DNA from: Serratia liquefaciens
Lineage (GTDB): Bacteria > Pseudomonadota > Gammaproteobacteria > Enterobacterales > Enterobacteriaceae
Direction of reading: 5' to 3'
Assembly: GCA_012719855.1 (NCBI GenBank)
Contig: JAAXZN010000060.1
Location: 1-64,000, forward strand
Length of the DNA stretch: 64,000 nt
Shown here: positions 53,301 to 61,359 of the stretch, piece by piece
Position numbering within the stretch: the stretch's first letter is position 1
Layout: each line of letters starts with the position of its first letter
Translations under genes and position numbers: made by a program
The notes under the pieces: generated by a model
Told to the model about the DNA's origin: nothing
What the model saw: only the letters and a program-made list of their open reading frames with translations
Databases searched by the model: none

Positions 53301-56300
53301 CCTGTTTGGTCAGCACGGAAATGTATTTCTGTTCGATCAGCACCAGCTTCAGATCCGCCAGGGCAATCTGTTTGAGCGACGGATCTACGGCGATCACATT
53401 CAACTGACGCACCGCATCGCGGTTGATATAGCCAAGATCTCCATCTGCCTTCACGCCAACCAGATAGTCATAAGGCGATACCAGGGCTCTGGCGGTAGCC
53501 GCCACCGAACGCCCACCGCCGGCGACGAAGGCTTCCGACAACAGCTGCAGCTGATAAGTGGCATCGGCATAGCCTTTGAGATCCAGCGGAATATTAGCCG
53601 CGCCCTGCTCGTCGGTAGTGCGCTCTTCCAACTCGGTTTCGAAGCCGTCGCTGTTTTGCCGGTTTTCGTAGAAGGCGTAGTCCGGGAAGCGGTCAAAGCT
53701 CGGGTACATGGGTCGCAGGGTCAATCGTGAGGTGACGCGACGATCTTGCGCCGGCGTGCCAAACAGATTCTGCACATCAATATTGGCCTGTAATTCCGAA
53801 GGTTTCACCCAGCCCTGTTGACGGTTTGGCGTCAGTTCCAGCTTCACCTTCAGCTGATCCGGCTCAAACTCTTTCACATTGACGGAGGTATGACCGAGCA
53901 GCGTTGAGGTGTCGTGGTTTTTCCCCACCAGATACAGATAGACGTTCCACTCGCCGGTGGGTGAATTCTCATCGGTGGTGTAACTCAGCTCATTGAATCC
54001 ACTGGCGCCCAACGTCAGCGGCACCGTGGTCATCAGCTTATCGCGCGGATCGCGGATTTCAGCACGTACCGGCACGCCGGCCAGCCCCACGCCCCAATCG
54101 GCGGCGCGAGTGATCAGGCCGATATTAAAGGTGTCTCCCGGCCGGTAAACGCCCCGATCGGAGAACAGGTAGCTGCTGAGCGCACGCGGATCGGTGGGGG
54201 TCTGCTCACCGGCAATGTCAAAGCGCGAGAAATCCAACCCGCGATCGTTATAGCTGCCGGTCGGCAAGAAGGAAACATCCCCCTCTTTTTCCACCAGGAA
54301 CATCACCGGCTGGCGCTCATTGGTGTAAACGTCAAGCGCCGGGAAGCGCACGTGGCCGTTGGCATCGGTGATTTGACTGAGCAAGGTTACGCCGTTTTTC
54401 GCGATCACCGACACTTTCGCGCTGCCGACCGGTGCGCCGCTGTGGATCGATTGCACAAACACATCGCGCGTTTTGTCCTGAGAGCTTTTGGCGACAATGC
54501 CCAGGTCGGTCACAACCACAAAGCGTGAATCACCGACCCTGTCCTGATCGTCGCTTTCTTCCTGAGGTTCATCGGCTCCTGCCTCTTCCTCCGCCGGTTT
54601 CTGGTTCGGCTGCCATTCGGACAGCGTCAGCAGAAACACGCCGCGGTGAGAATCAGGATTGGTGGACAAGTAGCGGGAAAGATCGATGCCCTGATAATTC
54701 ACCACCCCCGGCTGGTCATTATTGAGCGCGGTCTGGTATTTAAAATGCTCGGTAAAATATTCGTCATCCAGCCGGTTAAACTCGGCGGAAGAGTATTCCC
54801 GGCTTTTGAAAGAAACGATGTGCTGCAGCTGGCTTGGGATCACCCGTTTGATATCCAGGCGCAGGCCCGCCACGTTGCGCGCGGCAACGCTGATCTGCTT
54901 ATCGCCGTTCACCGACAGTAGCGACCCTTGCGACATGAACTGCAGGGATTTCGGGAACTCCGGCACCTCAATCACCCGGAAGGCCTTTTTCGGCATTTTA
55001 TAACCGCCGTTGGAGACCAGCTGATTGTCGATCTCAAGCAGCATGAAGCGATGCGCCGGGGCATCGAATTTGAAACTGAACTGCGGCTGGTAGCTCTCTT
55101 CGGCCTCGTTGAGCGTCAAAGTCAGCGGCGTTGACTGCGCCAGCACATTCTTGGCGACACTGTCGGTATCCCACTGGTAAAAATCATTCGGGTCTTTAGC
55201 GGCTTCAGCATCGCTGGGATCGTGCTGTGGCAGCAACCAGGCCTTGGTCGCGCGTGCCAGCTCTTTATCCTTGACGGCATCGCTGAAAGCGACGATCAGA
55301 GCCCGCTGCCCCTTGGCACCCTCGGCGTCCACCACCTGGGCGCTGGCATCGCTCAGCGCCAGGCTGTACAGCGTCGGCACCGTGACCCCGTTGCTTTTCA
55401 CTTCATCGATGGCGTTGGCGGGCACTGTCGCTTTGATACCCTTGCCGACGGTCAGGTGCACCACGCCGCCCTGATCCAGCGCCTGCAATGGCTCTGAGTG
55501 GATCCAGGCGTTGAGTTTTTTCTCATCGTAGACCAACGAGAAGTTGAGCTTTTTCTCCGACTTGGCGTTGCCTTCCTTCAATCCCAGCGAGACCTGTTTT
55601 TCAAAGCTGGTGACGTCCAACGGCGCATTGAACTTCAGATTAAAGATAGCGCTGCGCTTCTTCGGATCCTGCGGGTCCTGGTAATACTCGGCCTGCCCAA
55701 GCTGGTAATTAAAAGCAGGCACGTTAAAGGTGTAACGGGTGTTGGCGAGTTTGATCTGCGGTGCCAGTAACGTGGCAGGATCGAGGTTAACCTGGTATTG
55801 CGTGCCCATCGGCAGCGGTTTTTTCGGCGTAAAGACCAGAGTTGAAGCGTCGTTCCAGATCCACTGGCCCTCGGCCTGCGGCTTAAGCGTCACGCCCTTG
55901 GTCACCGTCTTGCCTACGTCGGTCAAAGGCGCCGCCGAGTGACTGAACGTCAGGCTTAGCTTCTGCGGTGTCGGCTTCTGAACGGCGTAGTTTATCGCTT
56001 CAGGGCCAGCGGCCTGCACGTCGGTTTGCTGATACACCATGGGTGCCGGTTCGATCGGTTGCGGTCGGTTCAGCCACCAGTGCCAGCCGTAGACTGCGCC
56101 ACCGGCGATGCACAACAAAATCAGCAACGCCAGACTGATGGCTTTCGGGTATTTGTTTACGCCGCTTTCCAGCCGCAAAAACGTCCGTTTCACACCGCCA
56201 GACAGCGCAGTCCACCAGGTAGGCGCACTCCAGGCAAGATTACCGATCAGCGGCCTGAATAACCGCCCCAGTAACGCCAGGCTCAATGCCAACAGGCGAA

Positions 56301-56355
56301 ATGCACCCTTGATTAACGTAAAAGGCAGACGAAGGATAAACTTTAATAAATCCAT
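50374..56355 (-). CDS. yfhM: Large bacterial alpha-2-macroglobulin with N-terminal membrane anchor
   Basis: A 1993-aa COG2373 protein: MG domains, bait region and a thioester domain; thought to trap proteases that breach the outer membrane. The thioester motif reads CSEQ (Cys1511) against CLEQ in E. coli YfhM. Unlike E. coli YfhM (1653 aa, lipoprotein) it begins with a hydrophobic segment (about 75-92, ISLALLILLCIAGGAVYG) without a lipobox, after a basic/hydrophobic leader, suggesting an inner-membrane anchor. There is an acidic stretch around residues 590-610 (EEEAGADEPQEESDDQD). The C-terminal part (about 1490-1990) is the thioester and receptor-like region. It is coupled to pbpC. Confidence 0.88.
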   Translation of the reverse strand: MDLLKFILRLPFTLIKGAFRLLALSLALLGRLFRPLIGNLAWSAPTWWTALSGGVKRTFLRLESGVNKYPKAISLALLILLCIAGGAVYGWHWWLNRPQPIEPAPMVYQQTDVQAAGPEAINYAVQKPTPQKLSLTFSHSAAPLTDVGKTVTKGVTLKPQAEGQWIWNDASTLVFTPKKPLPMGTQYQVNLDPATLLAPQIKLANTRYTFNVPAFNYQLGQAEYYQDPQDPKKRSAIFNLKFNAPLDVTSFEKQVSLGLKEGNAKSEKKLNFSLVYDEKKLNAWIHSEPLQALDQGGVVHLTVGKGIKATVPANAIDEVKSNGVTVPTLYSLALSDASAQVVDAEGAKGQRALIVAFSDAVKDKELARATKAWLLPQHDPSDAEAAKDPNDFYQWDTDSVAKNVLAQSTPLTLTLNEAEESYQPQFSFKFDAPAHRFMLLEIDNQLVSNGGYKMPKKAFRVIEVPEFPKSLQFMSQGSLLSVNGDKQISVAARNVAGLRLDIKRVIPSQLQHIVSFKSREYSSAEFNRLDDEYFTEHFKYQTALNNDQPGVVNYQGIDLSRYLSTNPDSHRGVFLLTLSEWQPNQKPAEEEAGADEPQEESDDQDRVGDSRFVVVTDLGIVAKSSQDKTRDVFVQSIHSGAPVGSAKVSVIAKNGVTLLSQITDANGHVRFPALDVYTNERQPVMFLVEKEGDVSFLPTGSYNDRGLDFSRFDIAGEQTPTDPRALSSYLFSDRGVYRPGDTFNIGLITRAADWGVGLAGVPVRAEIRDPRDKLMTTVPLTLGASGFNELSYTTDENSPTGEWNVYLYLVGKNHDTSTLLGHTSVNVKEFEPDQLKVKLELTPNRQQGWVKPSELQANIDVQNLFGTPAQDRRVTSRLTLRPMYPSFDRFPDYAFYENRQNSDGFETELEERTTDEQGAANIPLDLKGYADATYQLQLLSEAFVAGGGRSVAATARALVSPYDYLVGVKADGDLGYINRDAVRQLNVIAVDPSLKQIALADLKLVLIEQKYISVLTKQDSGVYKYQSKMKEVSLSEQPLALSEQGNDLRLATDKPGDFVLVIEDAQGKVLNRVAYSVAGNANLSRSLDRNAELKLKLNQAEYQPGEEIEVSINAPYTGSGLITIEKDRVYAWQWFHSDTTSSVQKIRLPTGMEGNGYINVQFVRDVNSSEIFMSPLSYGVMPFKISTRARQNGLQVTAPTVIKPGEDLTMSVKTDGPQQVALFAVDEGILQVARYRLKDPLEFFFSKRELSVTSSQILDLILPEFSKLMALTAAPGGDAGEGLDLNLNPFKRKRDKPVAYWSGITEVNGEKSFVYPVPDYFNGKIRVMAISVTPDKIGKAQTAATVRDNFIMTPNVPAMVAPGDEFDVSVGVSNNLEGLNGQQVAVSVHFTPPPQLEVVGNAVQGLSLAEKREGVVNFRLRAKSALGDAPLVFDASYGDKSSRRTVSTSVRPAMPYRTQTVMGRMSGSSQNVEGLRQMFDAYAQRQAAVSHSPLVLTNGLAQYLADYPYYCSEQIVSRSIPLILQSRHPEMAGGLSQAEVSKQLRNLLGVLRSRQNDSGAIGAWRSSPDADPFVTPYVVQYLLEAKEAGYALPEGMLEEANGALRELAASGFDDLYLLRLRSWAIYLLTRQGEVTTNALAMVQDTLQKRYPDSWKTDLSALYLASSYQLLKMDDEAAALLQPSWQQLSKAYDNAWWTQNYFDPLVQDATRLYLITRHFPEKVASIPPQVLENMVKALKEERYTTYSSAMSILALESYSAQVAQSANAGALEIAQIGKGGNAAPQRIAELQGLFAKGQFTADAAAVRFTNSGDAPAWYSVTQAGYDLAAPQKALARGLEITRDYTDEQGKPVTQVSLGQKVNVHLKIRANAKEGLSNLAIVDLLPGGFEVVQQTPPEPAAEEGSEEEAQSSGWQSPLSASGSSWAPDYSDIREDRVIIYGGASTEVQTFVYQIKATNTGSFVIPPAYGEAMYDREVQAMSVGNGKLVVVPAENK

Positions 56356-56503
56356 TATTGCAGCACCTTATAATCCTTTGCAGATCCCCGGATAAACGGC
56401 CAGGGTTTATCGGGTTCGAAAGACGCCGCCAAATACCCTGTCCTGGCGTCTGCGCTAATACATCTGCCGCCTGGCGAAAATCAGCGGCCACGTCGGAATA
56501 TAA

Positions 56504-56830
56504 TTACGACTCTTTATTCAGCATATTATCCAATTTCTGCAGCACAACCAGCAGCGGCATGCAGTTGGGCTCATTGTCTTTCAGCGCCTCTTCAAAATAA
56601 GGCGTGATGGCAAAGCGCGTAGGTAAAGGCGCATCCGCATCCAGCAGCGCGTACATACGCGGCAGAAACACCCATTGCAGCCAGGCTTCGGCCGACATGC
56701 TGTCTACGCAGAAAGGTTCAGTGCTGGTGAAGGCCTCAGGCTCAGGCGGCGCGGCCTGCCACAGAGCCAGCTCGCGCATTGACTGTTCAATCGCCTGCAA
56801 ACTGTGGCGAACCTGATTATTTATACTCAT
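56504..56830 (-). CDS. yqcC: YqcC family protein
   Basis: A 108-aa protein of the YqcC family (COG3098; E. coli 109 aa), with the conserved STEPFCVDSMSAEAWLQWVFLPRM and a Leu-rich C-terminus. Function unknown; it is the upstream partner of truC-yqcA in E. coli. I take the ATG at 56830 (MSINNQ), 6 bases after GGGA, because the longer frame to 56911 has no family match. Here the macroglobulin/pbpC pair follows. Confidence 0.88.
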   Translation of the reverse strand: MSINNQVRHSLQAIEQSMRELALWQAAPPEPEAFTSTEPFCVDSMSAEAWLQWVFLPRMYALLDADAPLPTRFAITPYFEEALKDNEPNCMPLLVVLQKLDNMLNKES

Positions 56831-57008
56831 CTGCATTCCCGATCTATTTTCATGATGATGATTCAGCCGCATGGCTGAAAAGCGGCAAAGCATAGCATTT
56901 TTATAGCCCAAATTCGGCTGACTTGACTAGCGCAGCCGTTTTTATCTGGTGGCGTCCAGCGCCCCACGGCACAATAGGCCCACCGACTAAACCAAACAGA
57001 TTAGACAC

Positions 57009-58247
57009 ATGCCTGCAATCACACCGACAAAAAATCACGCCACGCCCGGCAAAGCCATGCTGGCTTCGGTCACCGGCTACGCCATGGACGGCTTTGACTT
57101 GCTGATCCTCGGCTTTATGCTGCCGGCCATCAGTATCGAAATGGGATTGAGCTCTTCCGCCGCCGGTTCGCTGGTCACCTGGACGCTGATCGGCGCCGTA
57201 CTGGGCGGGGTGATTTTCGGTCACCTCAGCGATCGCTTTGGGCGTATCCGGGTATTGACCATCACCATCCTGATGTTCTCGTTGTTTACCGGCCTTTGCG
57301 CTCTGGCACAAGGCTATTGGGATTTGCTCGCCTACCGCACGCTGGCGGGCATCGGGCTGGGGGGTGAGTTCGGTATCGGCATGGCGCTGATCGCCGAAGC
57401 CTGGCCGGCGGAAAAGCGCAATCGAGCCTCGGCCTACGTGGGCATGGGCTGGCAGCTTGGCGTATTGGCGGCGGCGTTTCTCACCCCGCTACTGCTGACG
57501 CATATCGGCTGGCGCGGCATGTTCCTGGTGGGCTTGTTGCCCGCACTGGCGTCGTTCCTGATCCGCCGCACCCTGGGAGAACCGGAAGCGTTCGTACGCC
57601 AGCAAAGCACCGGTGAACAGCTTTCTTTTGCCCAGCGTATCAGGCTGCTGTTCAAAGACCGCGCCACCAGCAAGGCCAGTATCGGTATTTTTATTTTGTG
57701 CTCGGTGCAGAACTTCGGCTATTACGGGCTGATGATTTGGATGCCGACCTACCTGGCCAAAAACTTCGGTTTCTCATTAACCAAGTCAGGCCTGTGGACT
57801 GCGGTTACGGTGATAGGCATGACGTTCGGCATCTGGCTGTTTGGCGTCTTGGCCGACCGCTTCAGCCGCTGGAAAATTTTTATCAGTTATCAGATCGGTG
57901 CGGTGGTGATGGTGGTGATCTATGCACAGCTTAGCGACCCGACGTTAATGCTGTTTGCCGGCGCGCTAATGGGAATGTTCGTGAATGGGATGATTGGCGG
58001 CTACGGCGCGTTGATTTCCGATACTTACCCGGTACAGGCGCGCGCTACCGCGCAAAACATTCTGTTCAATCTTGGGCGCGGCGTCGGTGGCCTGGGGCCA
58101 TTGGTGATCGGCGCACTGGTGACGCAGGTATCCTTCGCTGCGGCAATCAGCCTGCTGGCGGCTATTTATCTGCTGGATATTTATGCCACGCTGTTCCTGC
58201 TGCCTAAAAAACAGGTCGATGGCGATACGTTGGGGGCGATTGGTTAA
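57009..58247 (+). CDS. MFS transporter, aromatic acid:H+ symporter-like
   Basis: A 412-aa major-facilitator protein with 12 hydrophobic spans. The DGFDLLILGFMLPAIS segment in helix 1 and GHLSDRFGRIRVL after helix 2 are typical of the AAHS family, which carries aromatic or other carboxylates. The substrate cannot be named from sequence. Divergent from yqcC (178-bp gap) and upstream of csrB on the other strand. E. coli has no gene at this place between yqcC and csrB, so this looks like an insertion relative to it. Confidence 0.85.
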   Translation: MPAITPTKNHATPGKAMLASVTGYAMDGFDLLILGFMLPAISIEMGLSSSAAGSLVTWTLIGAVLGGVIFGHLSDRFGRIRVLTITILMFSLFTGLCALAQGYWDLLAYRTLAGIGLGGEFGIGMALIAEAWPAEKRNRASAYVGMGWQLGVLAAAFLTPLLLTHIGWRGMFLVGLLPALASFLIRRTLGEPEAFVRQQSTGEQLSFAQRIRLLFKDRATSKASIGIFILCSVQNFGYYGLMIWMPTYLAKNFGFSLTKSGLWTAVTVIGMTFGIWLFGVLADRFSRWKIFISYQIGAVVMVVIYAQLSDPTLMLFAGALMGMFVNGMIGGYGALISDTYPVQARATAQNILFNLGRGVGGLGPLVIGALVTQVSFAAAISLLAAIYLLDIYATLFLLPKKQVDGDTLGAIG

Positions 58248-58303
58248 CAACTGAGATGAATTCGAGCAGGGTTAAGCCTGTTGACGGCTTAAAGCATAAA
58301 TCC

Positions 58304-58341
58304 GTATAAAAAGTTGAGGGCACTGCGCTAACAGTGCCCTC
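58304..58341 (-). terminator. csrB terminator
   Basis: GAGGGCACTG (58341-58332 on the minus strand), six-base loop, CAGTGCCCTC (58325-58316), then AACTTTTTAT. A strong intrinsic terminator at the 3' end of CsrB. It may also slow readthrough from the MFS gene on the other strand. Confidence 0.92.
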
Positions 58342-58667
58342 GGTTCGTTTTATAGCAGTCCCGCTACACAGTGTGCTCCCTGCTCAATCCTTGAAAACTT
58401 TTCCTGCGGCCATCCTGACCAAACCATCCTGGCGTTTTCCCGTAGCATCGTCCTGATGCGGTTCCTCAGTCTTCATGACCCGCCAACGGTCCTTTGCCGG
58501 CTCTCAATCTCCATCCTGGAGGTGTCCCTGGTTTCAATCCTGAAACATCCTGGCATCTCCTGACGCCGTCCTCCGCTCTTCACTGAGCGCATCCACTTCT
58601 TCTTCCTGAAGCTGCATCATCCTGATGCTTTCCAGCTCCGCCGTATCCCTTCCGGTGAACATAAGAT
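58308..58667 (-). ncRNA. csrB: CsrB regulatory RNA
   Basis: CsrB sequesters CsrA, the global mRNA-binding regulator, through many GGA-containing loops. On the minus strand this region has about 25 GGA triplets, many in CAGGATG/CAGGATGG contexts inside small hairpins (for example CTCCAGGATGGAG). It ends with the family 3' sequence GGAAAAGTTTTCAAGGATTGAGCAGGGAGCA-like and a terminator hairpin. It lies beside syd, downstream of yqcC, the same place as E. coli csrB. A -10-like GATAAT (58679-58674) suggests a start near 58667, giving about 360 bases (E. coli 369). Confidence 0.92.
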
Positions 58668-58803
58668 CGCTTAATTATCCCGGGTTCACAAGAGCTTACT
58701 GGCAGGCTGACAGGAAATTAATGCTAAGAGTTATCCTAAAGAAAAACTAACCAATTGATCTGGATAACAATAAAACCCATATCACCGGCAATGCGGTGAA
58801 AAT

Positions 58804-58853
58804 TAAAAGCGATCTCTCACAGCCCGTGTGAGATATATCGCACACGGGCTGTG
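58804..58853. promoter_or_regulatory. UvrY-box-like repeat and hairpin between syd and csrB
   Basis: Minus-strand TGTGAGAGATCGCTTTTA (58821-58804) resembles the UvrY/SirA box TGTAAGAGATCTCTTACA, and the neighbouring TGTGAGATATATCGCACA (58827-58844) is an 18-bp inverted repeat with one mismatch. The whole stretch 58818-58853 also forms a hairpin with arms CACAGCCCGTGTG/CACACGGGCTGTG, directly after the syd stop. It may therefore be a syd terminator, a BarA-UvrY site for csrB (about 140-170 bp upstream of its start), or both. Confidence 0.6.
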
Positions 58854-58865
58854 GTTAAATTAGCG

Positions 58866-59417
58866 TCAAACGTCAATCCGCGGGCGCAATGCATCGAGGA
58901 AATTACCCAGCGAAGCCGCCAGTAAGGTCCGCTTATTGCTGCCAAATTGCTCCAGCACCACATTCCCGCTGACGTTGCACAACGAGACCAGCGTCATTTC
59001 TGATTCGGTGGTTGCCAGGAACAACGTCGGTGACAGTTTCAGCCGTTTTTGCGTCACCAGATGGCCGATCAGGTTTTCCTGCAGGCGAATAAAATCGTCC
59101 TCGCTCCACACCTGCAGCAGGGTGAGATGATGCTCGCCGAACTGCGCGCCCATGTCACCCGCATACTGTTGGGTGTAAAACAGGTTGATGTCCGGCTGCA
59201 GACGAAGCTCAAGCGCAGTTTCTACCTTTTCCAGCGTCGCTGCCGGGGTGAAGGGTTGCGGCAACCACAGCGCCTGGTCATCGCGGTTTTCGACCAGGCA
59301 GGGCGACGGTACGCCGTACAGATCCTGACTTGCCGGCGCATGACCGCGCTCCTGCTGCCAAAGATCAACATAACGCTGGGTGAATTCACGCAGGGCGTGC
59401 GGTACATCGTGGTCCAT
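58866..59417 (-). CDS. syd: SecY-interacting protein Syd
   Basis: Syd binds SecY and was found through suppression of SecY defects; it may proofread the translocon. The 183-aa protein carries the highly conserved [25 protein letters not shown] in the middle. I take the ATG at 59417, giving the E. coli-like length (181 aa); the frame to 59450 adds 11 unconserved residues. Divergent from the queF remnant and ppnN. Confidence 0.93.
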   Translation of the reverse strand: MDHDVPHALREFTQRYVDLWQQERGHAPASQDLYGVPSPCLVENRDDQALWLPQPFTPAATLEKVETALELRLQPDINLFYTQQYAGDMGAQFGEHHLTLLQVWSEDDFIRLQENLIGHLVTQKRLKLSPTLFLATTESEMTLVSLCNVSGNVVLEQFGSNKRTLLAASLGNFLDALRPRIDV

Positions 59418-59480
59418 ATTTTTTCTCGCATACGGTAAACTGGCGACCATTGTACCTATCTCTCTCCAAGGTGACAGCAG

Positions 59481-59632
59481 ATGTCCTCCTATCCCCCCTC
59501 CCTGTCGGAACTGACGCTGGGCAAAGCCTGACGGTATAGCGTGTTGCCCCGTCGCGTCGGGTTTTGGACATCAATCCCTGCCGCAGCAAAACGGACTTTG
59601 TCCCGTCACCAGATTGCCTGGCATGCCAATAA
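59481..59632 (+). pseudogene. queF: Remnant of queF (NADPH-dependent preQ0 reductase)
   Basis: In E. coli queF lies between syd and ppnN. Here, at that place, an ORF starting at 59481 reads [16 protein letters not shown] and stops at 59531; its start and the LTLGK motif match the QueF N-terminus. About 30 bases later an in-frame stretch ending at 59632 reads [20 protein letters not shown]... and matches the QueF C-terminus (RRGGLDINPWRSNSDFVPS in E. coli). Everything between, some 240 codons including the catalytic cysteine, is missing. This is a deletion remnant, not a functional gene. QueF makes preQ1 for queuosine. Confidence 0.88.
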
Positions 59633-59822
59633 TGCGAAACATTGCTCAACAACTGAGCTAACGAGTGGTTTGTGTTGGTAAAAATCTGGGGACGGCGGTA
59701 AGGTTAAATCAGGAGCGCCGGGCATTCCGGTCGGGTTTTGCCGCCGTGCCCTGACAATAACGAGATGCTGTTCTGCTGCGTATGGATTACTACTGCCCCG
59801 TTCCGGGTGCAAAGGAGTTACC

Positions 59823-61187
59823 TTGATTACACACATCAGCCCGCTTGGCTCTATGGATTTGCTGTCGCAGCTGGAAGTAGACATGCTGAAGCGTACCGCC
59901 AGCAGTGATCTATACCGTTTGTTCCGCAACTGTTCGCTGGCCGTTTTGAACTCCGGCAGCCAGACCGACAACAGCAAACAGCTGCTGTCACGCTACGAAA
60001 CCTTTGATATCAACGTGCTGCGCCGTGAGCGTGGTGTCAAACTCGAACTGGTTAACCCGCCGGAAGACGCCTTTGTCGACGGTCGAATTATCCGTTCGCT
60101 GCAGGCCAACCTGTTCGCCGTGCTGCGCGATATTCTGTTCGTTCACGGACAGATCGACAGCGCCGGTCGTTTCCAGCATCTGAACCTGGAAAACTCGGCC
60201 CACATTACCAACCTGGTGTTCTCTATCCTGCGCAACGCCCGTGCGTTGCACCTCGATGAAGATCCTAACCTGGTGGTGTGCTGGGGTGGCCATTCGATCA
60301 ATGAAAACGAATATCTCTATGCCCGCAAGGTCGGCAGCCAGCTGGGCCTGCGCGAGCTGAATATCTGTACCGGTTGCGGACCGGGCGCCATGGAAGCGCC
60401 GATGAAAGGCGCCGCCGTGGGCCACGCCCAACAGCGCTACCGCAACAGCCGTTTTATCGGCATGACCGAACCTTCAATCATTGCCGCAGAACCGCCAAAC
60501 CCGCTAGTCAATGAGCTGGTGATCATGCCGGACATCGAAAAACGCCTGGAGGCCTTCGTCCGTATTGCCCACGGGATCATCATCTTCCCTGGCGGCGTCG
60601 GCACGGCGGAAGAACTGCTGTATCTGCTGGGTATTCTGATGAACCCGGAAAACAGCGAACAGGTCTTGCCGCTGATCCTCACCGGGCCAAAAGAGAGCGC
60701 AGACTATTTCCGCGTGCTGGACGAGTTCATCATGAACACGCTGGGGGACGAAGCGCGTCGCCATTACACCATCATCATCGACGATCCGGCGGAAGTAGCG
60801 CGTCAGATGAAAAAGGCCATGCCGCTGGTGAAAGAAAACCGTCGCAATACCGGCGATGCTTACAGCTTCAACTGGTCTATTCGCATCGCACCGGATCTGC
60901 AATTGCCGTTCGAGCCGAGCCATGAAAATATGGCAAATCTCAACCTGTATCCGGACCAGCCTGCCGAACAGTTGGCCGCTGCGCTGCGCCGCGCGTTTTC
61001 CGGCATCGTCGCCGGCAACGTGAAGGAAAATGGCATTCATGCCATCGAGCAGTTCGGCCCGTACAAGCTGCACGGCGAACCGCAGATGATGAAACAGATG
61101 GACAGCCTGTTGCAGGGTTTCGTCGCTCAGCACCGTATGAAGCTGCCGGGCAGCGCCTATGTGCCCTGCTACGAAATAGTCGCTTAA
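59823..61187 (+). CDS. ppnN: Nucleosidase PpnN (LOG family)
   Basis: PpnN cleaves pyrimidine and purine 5'-monophosphate nucleosides into base and ribose 5-phosphate, stimulated by (p)ppGpp. The Rossmann core has the LOG motif [13 protein letters not shown], with [18 protein letters not shown] upstream; N- and C-terminal extensions match E. coli YgdH. Length 454 aa. The start is TTG at 59823, preceded by AAGGAG, giving [14 protein letters not shown] as in E. coli. The 190-bp gap behind the queF remnant holds nothing else I can name and likely contains its promoter. Confidence 0.95.
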   Translation: MITHISPLGSMDLLSQLEVDMLKRTASSDLYRLFRNCSLAVLNSGSQTDNSKQLLSRYETFDINVLRRERGVKLELVNPPEDAFVDGRIIRSLQANLFAVLRDILFVHGQIDSAGRFQHLNLENSAHITNLVFSILRNARALHLDEDPNLVVCWGGHSINENEYLYARKVGSQLGLRELNICTGCGPGAMEAPMKGAAVGHAQQRYRNSRFIGMTEPSIIAAEPPNPLVNELVIMPDIEKRLEAFVRIAHGIIIFPGGVGTAEELLYLLGILMNPENSEQVLPLILTGPKESADYFRVLDEFIMNTLGDEARRHYTIIIDDPAEVARQMKKAMPLVKENRRNTGDAYSFNWSIRIAPDLQLPFEPSHENMANLNLYPDQPAEQLAAALRRAFSGIVAGNVKENGIHAIEQFGPYKLHGEPQMMKQMDSLLQGFVAQHRMKLPGSAYVPCYEIVA

Positions 61188-61198
61188 TGAGCCATCCG

Positions 61199-61225
61199 GG
61201 GCGGCCTGATAGCCGCCCTTCTTTT
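61199..61225 (+). terminator. Terminator after ppnN
   Basis: GGGCGGC (61199-61205), loop CTGATA, GCCGCCC (61212-61218), then TTCTTTT. A strong intrinsic terminator. Confidence 0.88.
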
Positions 61226-61257
61226 ACCTGACTTTTTCCGCCTTTACTCTCTATGGA

Positions 61258-61347
61258 TTTCAAGTTGCAGCCAGGCGGCAAGCGTGTTCATCCCCCGGAG
61301 CTTACTGAGGGGAGAGTACGTGAAGTCAATAACGCTGCAGCTTGAAA
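61258..61347. repeat. Enterobacterial palindromic intergenic repeat
   Basis: A 90-bp element with near-perfect terminal inverted repeats: TTTCAAGTTGCAGC (61258-61271) and GCTGCAGCTTGAAA (61334-61347), 13 of 14 bases pairing. An inner TCCCC/GGGGA pair lies around 61290-61313. This pattern recurs in Serratia and Yersinia intergenic regions (recalled, not searched). Its right end is only 12 bases from the xni start, so it forms the xni leader. Confidence 0.75.
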
Positions 61348-61359
61348 GACGACGAGTTA

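Noticed and set aside
58370..58660. Repeated CATCCTGG-like units resembling a CRISPR or tandem repeat
   Set aside because: Units are short, irregular and inverted within small stems; they are the GGA loops of CsrB on the other strand. No cas genes are present.
59633..59822. Possible further queF pieces before ppnN
   Set aside because: No reading frame in this stretch matches QueF; only the 5' and 3' ends of queF are recognisable upstream.
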